From the NCBI GenBank assembly GCA_903847975.1, contig CAINFC010000208.1, positions 1-64,000 on the forward strand: a stretch of DNA of 64,000 bases. Direction: 5' to 3'. Below are positions 33,936-41,129 of the stretch, one piece after another. The translations under genes and the position numbers were made by a program. Source of the DNA: an uncultured Acidobacteriota bacterium (lineage in GTDB: Bacteria > Acidobacteriota > UBA6911 > CAINFC01). Below the pieces are notes generated by a model. The model had not been told where the DNA came from, ran no database searches, and saw only the letters and a program-made list of their open reading frames with translations. Position 1 is the stretch's first letter; each line of letters starts with the position of its first letter.

Positions 33936-35783
33936 TCAGGAACCCGATGCCTGCCCGAGCCGCTCTTCCAGCTGACGGGGCAGGTTCTCCAGGCCCCTGG
34001 GGGTCAAATCCAGTATATCCTGCATGATTTCTTCCAGGGTATAGGCCACGAACCACCGCAAGCCCGGATCCGAAACTTTCGCGGCCCGCAGCAGGCTCAG
34101 GGCCAGCTGCATCTGCGCCGGCTTGTTCAGGTAGGGGCTATGGGCGCGAAGCGCCTGGCACAGGGGAATCAGCGTTTCACCCCAGGTTGCCTGCCTGTCG
34201 AGCAGGTCGAGCAGCAGGTCCAGGTGGCGCAGCCGCACCATCTGGTTCTGGTCGGCCAGTCCGGTTCCCAAGGACAGAATCTGGTAGTGGGCCAGTCCGG
34301 AAATCCAGGGCTTCTGCGGCTCCCGCGGACCCGGCATCGCCAGGCCGGCGCGGGCGTTGGCCTGCAGGAGGAGCAGTCCTTTGGAAGATCCTCCCCCCAG
34401 AAGAGCCTGGGCGGCGCGCTCCTTCTGCCCGTCGGTTCCACGGGAAAGAAGCTCCGACCACATCAGGTCCAGCTCCGGGCCGGCCGGAGCGTACATCAGC
34501 AGCTTGTTGAGTTCCTGCTCCGCGTCCGCCTTGGCGAACTCGTTCAGGAAAACGACGGCGGCTTCGGCTCGGGCGCTGGTGCGGTACACGGCCTGCGCCG
34601 CCAGCAGACGGGTGTCCGGGTTGGCATCGTGCAGGTACCGGCGGAAGACCGTCAGGCGCATGTTTTCCGCCGCCCCGCTTTTTTCGATCAGGTCCATCAG
34701 GCCGTACGGGTTGTTGTAGTCGTCGGCGCGCTCCATGATCTGCTTGAGCCCTTCCTCGGTGGCCACTTTCTGCATGGCGCAGGTAACCTGGCGCATCCAG
34801 GGTGCCTGGTCCAGAACCAGGTTGACCACCTCCTCGGGCCGGCCGCCCGTCTGGTTCAGCAGCAGGGCGCAGGGGTCACCGGGGGCAACCGGGAGCCAGC
34901 TGGAAACCGATTCTTTTTCCGGGTCCGCCGCGGACTTGATTCCGGTGGCGCGGGGACTGGCCGGATCGTCGTACGGCATGCAGTGCCAGCCGTAAGCCCA
35001 GGCAAAGCCCTTCTGGTTCTGTTCCTTGGCAAGATAAGCGCCGGCGTCGAAGCTGACGTTTTCCAGCCTGGCTTTGACAAGGGCCGCCCGCCAGGCGGCC
35101 AGGCGCTCCACCATCTCTTTGTCGTAATCTCCGGCGCTCTTGGGCCGGGCGGCGATCAGCGGCTTGATTACCGCCTGCACCGCTTCCCACTGATCCGCCG
35201 GCAGATCGCCTCCGGAGTAGGCCTGTCGGAACTGGCGCATAAAATCATAGAGCGCCCTGGCGGTTTCGATGGTTTTGGTCCGGTTGTTTTCGTTCAGGTA
35301 AATCCGGTCCGGGTCGTGCCCGTCCAGCATGTGGCCGATCGCCATGCCGTAGCCTTCGTGCGCCCAGGTGTCGGCCAGCACGTGCATTTCCATCCCCAGG
35401 CGATACAGGCTGTTGGCCCGGATGGTCTTGTCGGCCGATCCGGCGTCGGCAATGGCCCGCAGCATATTGAATCGCCCGAAGAAATTGTTCCGCTTGGCCT
35501 GATGGCCGATATCCACCGCATCCATGACCCAGTTGACCGGATACCACTTCGGAAAGTGGTACATGCGCCGCGTGGAGGGCCGGACGTAAACCGGCTCGGT
35601 GTTTTCGTTCCAGTCGGTGTACTCCGCCGTCTGGGCCACCAGCAGCGCTTCATCGGCGTTGAAGCCGGACATGCGCGCCAGGTAGTAGGTCAGGTAGAAA
35701 TGAATATCGGTATCGTAGGCCGGCGCCGGCGCCACTGAAGCGAGTAACAGGCCCACCACCAGAAAAAAGAATTTGGTCTTCAT
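33936..35783 (-). CDS. Secreted zinc-phospholipase-C-like protein (DUF6765-type)
   Basis: A 615-residue protein with a signal peptide (FFFLVVGLLLASVAPAPA). The N-terminal half begins YDTDIHFYLTYYLARMSGF, has AQTAEYTDWNENTEP and the metal-site segment MEMHVLADTWAHEGYGMAIGH, the pattern of all-alpha zinc-dependent phospholipase C/P1-nuclease relatives of the DUF6765 kind. The C-terminal 250 residues look like helical HEAT-type repeats (RRYLHDANPDTRLLAAQAV). No enzymatic role is proved. ATG at 35783 starts the signal peptide. It is followed on the same strand by the selenoprotein gene. Confidence 0.7.
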   Translation of the reverse strand: MKTKFFFLVVGLLLASVAPAPAYDTDIHFYLTYYLARMSGFNADEALLVAQTAEYTDWNENTEPVYVRPSTRRMYHFPKWYPVNWVMDAVDIGHQAKRNNFFGRFNMLRAIADAGSADKTIRANSLYRLGMEMHVLADTWAHEGYGMAIGHMLDGHDPDRIYLNENNRTKTIETARALYDFMRQFRQAYSGGDLPADQWEAVQAVIKPLIAARPKSAGDYDKEMVERLAAWRAALVKARLENVSFDAGAYLAKEQNQKGFAWAYGWHCMPYDDPASPRATGIKSAADPEKESVSSWLPVAPGDPCALLLNQTGGRPEEVVNLVLDQAPWMRQVTCAMQKVATEEGLKQIMERADDYNNPYGLMDLIEKSGAAENMRLTVFRRYLHDANPDTRLLAAQAVYRTSARAEAAVVFLNEFAKADAEQELNKLLMYAPAGPELDLMWSELLSRGTDGQKERAAQALLGGGSSKGLLLLQANARAGLAMPGPREPQKPWISGLAHYQILSLGTGLADQNQMVRLRHLDLLLDLLDRQATWGETLIPLCQALRAHSPYLNKPAQMQLALSLLRAAKVSDPGLRWFVAYTLEEIMQDILDLTPRGLENLPRQLEERLGQASGS

Positions 35784-35802
35784 AATAGCCTCCTGCCCGG
35801 GA

Positions 35803-36888
35803 TTAATAGGAATAGGTGTGAAGAATCTGTTTGATCGCCGGTTTGGCGCTGTCGTAGAACAGCTGGTGCTGGCCGAAATCGTCGGTGGTAAAATGCATCC
35901 GGTAGCTTTGCCCGGCCTCGTCCACAAAGGTCACACTATGGCTCTGGCTCTGCTGCCGGCCCACGTACCACACCTGGATGGAGTAGGGCGTATTCCAGAT
36001 CCCGTCCCGGTTCACCGACACTTCCAGACAGCCGCTCGGACAGGGGCTGCCGGTACTGATAACCGACTGCCCCAGCACCTTGGTGAAGGTCCCTTTGCCG
36101 CAGCCCTGCAGCAGGTAGCGGGTGGTCCCGTCCTGGCTGACCGGGATGGATCGTTCCAGGGCCACATCGCACTGCTGGGTCGCGGAGGGCAGCTCCACCG
36201 CCGACTCCTTCATACCGACGAAAACCGGATGAGGCACGCCTCCGAGGGTCAGCTGGACATGCGCCGGCTCCTTGGTTTTCACCAGGTCAAACCGCTCGTC
36301 CTCCATACCGGTCCGCGAAAAGACCAGATCCTGAAATCCTTCCTGCACGCCGTCCAGCTGGAATTTTCCCTCGGCATCGGTGATGGCCACCGGAAGCTTG
36401 GCGTAGCGCGCCATCCCCTGGTTCGCCCGCAGGGTAACCGTCACCCGGGCGGCCGGCACGAGGCCCCAGAGGGTTTCCCGCCGGACCTCCCCGGTGATCG
36501 TCCCGGCGGCCACCTGCTTGGACAGGGAGGCATTCAGGGTCTGGCTGCCGCGGCTGAGCAGGGTCAGGGGCCCGTAATAGAGCGTGTTGTACCCGCTGAT
36601 AAAAAAACCGAGATCGAAGCTTTCGCAAGGCACGGAAAGCTTGTAGCTGCCGTTCGAATCGGAGCGGCTTTCATAACGGCCGTGATCCGCGCGGCTCATA
36701 GCCACAACCTGCACTCCCGCCAGGCCGGCCGGGCCCGAGGCCGTCACCTTGCCGGCAATGCTGCAGGCCCTCGGCATGGCTTCCGCAGGCGGGGGGTCCG
36801 AGGCGGGCTGCGCCTGCAATCCGGCGGAAAGAAAGAATCCAATTGCGCCGAGAAGCGGCACGATCCCTGTCCGAAAACAACCTTTCAT
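35803..36888 (-). CDS. Secreted protein with carboxypeptidase-regulatory-like beta-sandwich domains
   Basis: A 361-residue protein with a signal peptide (LLGAIGFFLSAGLQAQ). Two CarboxypepD-regulatory-like repeats are visible: CSIAGKVTASGPAGLAGVQV through SNGSYKLSVPCESF, and GTITGEVRRETLWGLVPAARVTV through AEGKFQLDGVQEGF. The last 150 residues are not recognised. Such repeats are common in Acidobacteriota secreted proteins. ATG follows ggaggtgcacc. It precedes the phospholipase-C-like gene by 19 nt, so the pair may be cotranscribed. Confidence 0.75.
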   Translation of the reverse strand: MKGCFRTGIVPLLGAIGFFLSAGLQAQPASDPPPAEAMPRACSIAGKVTASGPAGLAGVQVVAMSRADHGRYESRSDSNGSYKLSVPCESFDLGFFISGYNTLYYGPLTLLSRGSQTLNASLSKQVAAGTITGEVRRETLWGLVPAARVTVTLRANQGMARYAKLPVAITDAEGKFQLDGVQEGFQDLVFSRTGMEDERFDLVKTKEPAHVQLTLGGVPHPVFVGMKESAVELPSATQQCDVALERSIPVSQDGTTRYLLQGCGKGTFTKVLGQSVISTGSPCPSGCLEVSVNRDGIWNTPYSIQVWYVGRQQSQSHSVTFVDEAGQSYRMHFTTDDFGQHQLFYDSAKPAIKQILHTYSY

Positions 36889-37075
36889 GGTGCACCTCCA
36901 CTGTCCTTCCTGGAAAAATGAGTCGATTCGTTTTTTTCCTGCAGCCGAAAGCATATAGGAAACAGGAACGGGAAAGCAAGGATTGTAACGATTCATTTCC
37001 CATATGCGCGGCGGTGTGTTATTGTAATGATCACCGTGTCCTGATGTAAAGCAATTTATTATTAGAGAAAATCGT

Positions 37076-37405
37076 ATGGACCTAGCATCGAAACAGCGCG
37101 GCAAATGGACCCTCGTATACCCCAAAGACCGGCTCAGTGAGGACTACTCCAGCCGGGAGCTGGAAAAAGCCTGCATGGAGTTGATCGACAGCGGCAGGAA
37201 ATGGCTGGCCTTCGACCTGGGCGACGTCAACTACGTCAACAGCTCGGTGCTGCGGGTTTTCATCTTCTGCCAGAAGCTGCTCCTGGAGCAGAACGGCGGC
37301 ATCGCCCTCCTGTCTGCCCGGCAGAGCGTCCGCGAGGTGATCGAGGTCAGCGGCCTGCACAAGATTCTTCCGGTTTTAAGTTCCGAATCCGAATTGCCGG
37401 TCTGA
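37076..37405 (+). CDS. Stand-alone STAS-domain protein
   Basis: A 109-residue single STAS domain. The core reads LAFDLGDVNYVNSSVLRVFIF with the SS pair at residues 56-57 in the place where SpoIIAA-type anti-anti-sigma factors are phosphorylated, followed by RQSVREVIEVSGLHKILPV. It lies 14 nt upstream of an NCS2 permease gene, an uncommon neighbour: STAS domains usually join SulP transporters. It may act as an anti-anti-sigma factor or a partner of the permease; neither is shown. Confidence 0.8.
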   Translation: MDLASKQRGKWTLVYPKDRLSEDYSSRELEKACMELIDSGRKWLAFDLGDVNYVNSSVLRVFIFCQKLLLEQNGGIALLSARQSVREVIEVSGLHKILPVLSSESELPV

Positions 37406-37419
37406 CGGAAGGAAAAGGT

Positions 37420-38730
37420 ATGACTCGCTGGCTGCAGAATTATTTCCAGCTGGAAATGCTGGGAACCACGGTGCAGAAGGAACTGGTCGCCGGACTCACC
37501 ACCTTTGTAACCATGGCGTATATCATTGTGGTGAATCCGAAGATCCTGGAAGCGGCCGGGATGCCTTTCGGCCCCTCCATGGTGGCCACCATTCTGAGCG
37601 CGGTCTTTGGAACCCTGCTGATGGGAATGTATGCCCGGAGGCCTTTTGCCATCGCGCCCTACATGGGGGAAAACGCCTTCATGGCTTTTACCGTCGTGAA
37701 GGTCATGGGCTATTCCTGGCAGACGGCACTGGGAGCTATTTTCATCAGCGGGGTTCTTTTTACCCTGCTTACCCTGCTGGGAATACGCAGCCGGCTGGCG
37801 GAGGCCATCCCCGAGCCGCTGAAGATCAGCTTCGCCGTCGGCATCGGGCTGTTCCTGGCTTTTATCGGCATGAACGAGATCGGATGGGTGCAGGTGGGGG
37901 TAGCCGGCGCTCCGGTTCACGTCGGGCGGCTGCTGCAGCCGACGGTTCTGCTGGGAATTTTCGGTTTCGTACTGATCGGCTTCCTGATGATTCGAAAGGT
38001 CCCGGCCGCAATGCTCCTGGGCATCCTGATCGTCACCATCCTCGGATTCGTCTTTCGGCTGACCCCTGTTCCCGAGCGGCTGGTCAGCCTTCCGCCCGAC
38101 CTCAGCCCGGTCCTCCTGCAGCTGGATATTCGCGGCGCGCTCACCTGGGGAATGTTTTCGGTGGTGCTGACCGTTTTCGTGCTGGCCTTTCTGGACACCA
38201 TCGGAACGCTGATCGCCCTGGGGTCCAAAGCCGGTCTGCTGGACAAGGAAGGCAACCTGCCGGAGAGCGAAAAGCCGATGCTCTGCGATGCCCTGGCTAC
38301 CACCCTGGCCGCCCTCCTGGGCACCTCGACCACCGGGGCCTACATCGAATCGGCCACCGGCATCGCCGCCGGGGGCAAGTCCGGACTGACCGCGGTGGTC
38401 ACGGCGCTGCTGTTTCTCTCCTCGCTTTTCTTCGCTCCCTTTTTCACCGCCGTTCCGGCTTTTGCCTTCGGACCCTCGCTCGTTGTAGTGGGTGTCCTGA
38501 TGATCGGCTCCGTGGTCCGCATCCGGTTCGATGATCTCAGCGAGTCGATCCCCGTCTTCCTGGTCATCACCCTGATGAGCTTCACTTATAATATCGGCAT
38601 TGGCATGACCGCCGGATTCGTCGCCTATCCGCTGTTCCAGGTTCTGGCAGGCCGAACCCGGGAAATCAAGCCGGGACTGTGGGTCCTGGCCGCCCTGTCA
38701 CTGCTTTTTTTCATTTTTTATCCGTATTGA
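37420..38730 (+). CDS. NCS2 family purine permease (AzgA/GhxP-like)
   Basis: A 436-residue inner-membrane transporter with about 12 to 14 hydrophobic segments. AGLTTFVTMAYIIVVNPKIL near the N-terminus, GENAFMAFTVVKVMGYSWQ and GTSTTGAYIESATGIAAGGK are the family blocks; TTGAYIESA carries the acidic residue of the binding site. These belong to the AzgA/GhxP adenine/hypoxanthine/guanine uptake branch. ATG after ggaaaagg, 14 nt after the STAS gene. Substrate within purines not fixed. Confidence 0.9.
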   Translation: MTRWLQNYFQLEMLGTTVQKELVAGLTTFVTMAYIIVVNPKILEAAGMPFGPSMVATILSAVFGTLLMGMYARRPFAIAPYMGENAFMAFTVVKVMGYSWQTALGAIFISGVLFTLLTLLGIRSRLAEAIPEPLKISFAVGIGLFLAFIGMNEIGWVQVGVAGAPVHVGRLLQPTVLLGIFGFVLIGFLMIRKVPAAMLLGILIVTILGFVFRLTPVPERLVSLPPDLSPVLLQLDIRGALTWGMFSVVLTVFVLAFLDTIGTLIALGSKAGLLDKEGNLPESEKPMLCDALATTLAALLGTSTTGAYIESATGIAAGGKSGLTAVVTALLFLSSLFFAPFFTAVPAFAFGPSLVVVGVLMIGSVVRIRFDDLSESIPVFLVITLMSFTYNIGIGMTAGFVAYPLFQVLAGRTREIKPGLWVLAALSLLFFIFYPY

Positions 38731-38763
38731 ATTCAACTTCTTTCACTCCAGGAAAGGACCGCT

Positions 38764-40134
38764 ATGAAAGATAAAAATGGAACCATCTCCCGGCGCACCT
38801 TCGGCCGACGAGGAGCCGGGGCGGTGATCGCCGCTCCGATGATCGTGGCCAGTTCCGTGCTGGGCCGGGCCAAAAGCCAGGCCGTCGGCCAGGCCGCGGG
38901 CTCCGCCGCTCCCGCCGCCCAGCCGCTGGGCCGGCCCGGGACTGTGGCCCCCAGCGACCGGATCATCCTCGGCGGGATCGGGTTGCGGAGCCGCGGCTTG
39001 GGCAACCTGAAGTCCACCCTGCCCGACCCGCGGGTCAAGTTCGTAGCCATCGCCGACATTCGGCAGTCCGCGCGGGAGGCGGTCAAATCTGTGGTCGACC
39101 AGCATTACGGGAACGGCGATTGCGTCATGTACCAGGACGCCGGCCAATTGCTGGCCCGCGAGGATATCGAGGGCGTGCACATCGCCACCAGCGACCGGTG
39201 GCACGCCTGCATGGCCGTTTGGGCTGCGCAGTCAGGGAAAGACATCTACTGCGAAAAGCCCGCCGCCGTTTCCATTGCCGAAAGCTTCGCCCTGGCGGAA
39301 AACGTCCGCCGCTACGGGGTCATTTACCAGGCGGGCTGCCAGCGGCGCAACGTTCCCAATTTCGAGCTGGCGGTGGGGCTGGCCCGCCGCGGCATCCTCG
39401 GCAAGCTGCACACGGTCCACGCCGACGACTGGGGGCGAACGGAAACGGCCCTGGGACACAGCTGGTGGCCGGAGGAGAAACCGGAGCCGGACCCCCAGGT
39501 TCTGAACTGGGACGGCTGGCTGGGCCCCTGCCCCTGGCGCCCTTACCACTCCGCCTATCCGGACCGCGGCCGCGGGCAGTTCTGGGATTTCCATGCCGGT
39601 ATCCTGGAATGGGCTTCGCACACCGCGGATCTGTGCCAGTGGGCCGCCGACTGCGACCACACCCACGCCATACGCTATGAACCCAAGCCGGGCACCAGCC
39701 ACGTCTATTGCGCCTACGCGAACGGGGTCAAGCTGGTCCTCCGCGGGGACGGCTGGCTGGACCTGGGAACCTGCCGGGTCCGGTTCGAAGGCTCCGAGGG
39801 GTGGATCGAAACCGGCGACACCGGCAAGATGGAAATGTCGGACAATCTCCGGAAATACTGGCAGCCGGTGAACATGCGCGGGACCGACCCGGTCCTGCAC
39901 ATCCAGGACTGGCTGGACTGCATCCGCTCCCGCATGCAGCCCCGGGCCAACGCCGAATCGACCTGCAATGCCCACGTCACTTCGCACTGCGCCTACATTG
40001 CCTGCCAGCTGGGGCGCAAGGTCACATGGGATCCCGCCCGGCGGGCTTTCCCCGGTGACGAGGAAGCCAACCGCATGCGCAGCCGCGCCTACCGCGAGCC
40101 GTGGCGCCTGGATGCCCTGGCCACCAGCATGTAG
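38764..40134 (+). CDS. Tat-exported Gfo/Idh/MocA family oxidoreductase
   Basis: A 456-residue protein with a twin-arginine signal, ISRRTFGRRGAGAVIAAP, followed by an Ala-rich stretch. The Rossmann part begins IILGGIGLRSRGLGNL; the EKP motif is DIYCEKPAA; the second-domain block is GQFWDFHAGILEWASHTADLC with the catalytic-site His. Related exported oxidoreductases in Planctomycetes and Acidobacteria act on sugars or glycosides (for example Gfo-type). The substrate is unknown. Followed 33 nt downstream by a HEAT protein gene; cofactor must be bound before export. Confidence 0.85.
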   Translation: MKDKNGTISRRTFGRRGAGAVIAAPMIVASSVLGRAKSQAVGQAAGSAAPAAQPLGRPGTVAPSDRIILGGIGLRSRGLGNLKSTLPDPRVKFVAIADIRQSAREAVKSVVDQHYGNGDCVMYQDAGQLLAREDIEGVHIATSDRWHACMAVWAAQSGKDIYCEKPAAVSIAESFALAENVRRYGVIYQAGCQRRNVPNFELAVGLARRGILGKLHTVHADDWGRTETALGHSWWPEEKPEPDPQVLNWDGWLGPCPWRPYHSAYPDRGRGQFWDFHAGILEWASHTADLCQWAADCDHTHAIRYEPKPGTSHVYCAYANGVKLVLRGDGWLDLGTCRVRFEGSEGWIETGDTGKMEMSDNLRKYWQPVNMRGTDPVLHIQDWLDCIRSRMQPRANAESTCNAHVTSHCAYIACQLGRKVTWDPARRAFPGDEEANRMRSRAYREPWRLDALATSM

Positions 40135-40167
40135 CCCTTGAGATTCCAAAGAACAGGAGTTAAGAAA

Positions 40168-40878
40168 ATGCAGTCGACCACAACACAGAAGCCGGCCGGA
40201 GCCGTCGCGGCCGGAACCACCCCACAGGCACAAAGCCCGCGCCCCGCCAATCCGAATCCGCCGATTCCCCCGGAGTTCGAAGCCGGCCCGATCATGAAGC
40301 TGGACGAGAGCGGAGCCCTGGCCCTGCTTAAGAATCCCCAATCGACCTACTTTCAGAAGGCCATCGCCTGCAAGCGCCTGGCGGTCATCGGCAGGAAAGC
40401 CTCTATCGAACCCCTGGCCGCGCTGCTCGGCGACCCGCAGCTGGCCCATTACGGCCGCTTCGGGCTGGAGCCCAACCCTGACGCGGCGGCCGGCAAGGCG
40501 CTGCGCGCCGCCCTGCCCGGCCTGAAGGGCAGGCTGCTGGTGGGCGTGATTCACACCCTGGGAGTCCGCAAGGATCTCAAGGCGGTGGAAGCGCTCGGCA
40601 AGCTGATGTATGACGCCGATCCCGAAGTGGCCCAGGCGGCTTCCGCCTCCCTGGGCAGCATCGGCGGACCTCAGGCGGCCCGGATGTTACAGGAGGGGCT
40701 GACCAGAACGAGCGTCCCGGTCCTGCCGGTGGTGGCCCGCGCCGCCCTGCTCTGCGCCGAAACCCTTCCCGACCGGAAGCAGTCACGGGAGCTGTACGAG
40801 CAGCTGACCGGCAACGGCATGCCCAGGGTAGTCCGACAGGCCGCCTTCCGGGTCCTCAATAATGCGGCCAGAGCCTGA
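40168..40878 (+). CDS. HEAT-repeat protein
   Basis: A 236-residue protein. After a Pro/Ala-rich N-terminus come three to four helical HEAT-like units, such as SIEPLAALLGDPQLAHYGRF and KAVEALGKLMYDADPEVAQA followed by SASLGSIGGPQAARM. No catalytic motif. ATG at 40168 follows aggagttaag. It probably works with the exported oxidoreductase encoded upstream; the partner role is inferred. No signal peptide is seen. Confidence 0.7.
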   Translation: MQSTTTQKPAGAVAAGTTPQAQSPRPANPNPPIPPEFEAGPIMKLDESGALALLKNPQSTYFQKAIACKRLAVIGRKASIEPLAALLGDPQLAHYGRFGLEPNPDAAAGKALRAALPGLKGRLLVGVIHTLGVRKDLKAVEALGKLMYDADPEVAQAASASLGSIGGPQAARMLQEGLTRTSVPVLPVVARAALLCAETLPDRKQSRELYEQLTGNGMPRVVRQAAFRVLNNAARA

Positions 40879-40893
40879 CGCCCGCGCATTGTT

Positions 40894-41051
40894 GACAATC
40901 CCGTAAAAAGTCTCAAAAACACCCCAAAACAAACTCACAAACGAAAACCGTTCAGAGTACAGCCTTCAGGCTGCGTGGTGCAAGCAGGTTTCCGCTTGTG
41001 CTCCGCAAGCTAAAGCTTGTACTCTGAACAAAGACTTTTTACGAGATTGTC
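40894..41051 (+). repeat. Structured intergenic repeat R1, copy 2, MITE-like with terminal inverted repeats
   Basis: A 158-bp element with 20-bp terminal inverted repeats matching at 19 of 20 positions (GACAATCCCGTAAAAAGTCT at 40894-40913 and its complement at 41032-41051). Inside, an 11-bp stem (TTCAGAGTACA at 40951-40961, TGTACTCTGAA at 41018-41028) encloses the hairpin CAGCCT-TC-AGGCTG and the overlapping CAAGC/GCTTG hairpins. It fills the gap between the convergent HEAT and acs genes. No open frame of note; no clear target-site duplication. Confidence 0.85.
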
Positions 41052-41129
41052 AGGGTTGACAGCTTCGCCAAAAGTCATGGGTTCTCAAGGAACCCCAAAG
41101 GGCTTCCGCGAAAACTCGTGATGACCGGG

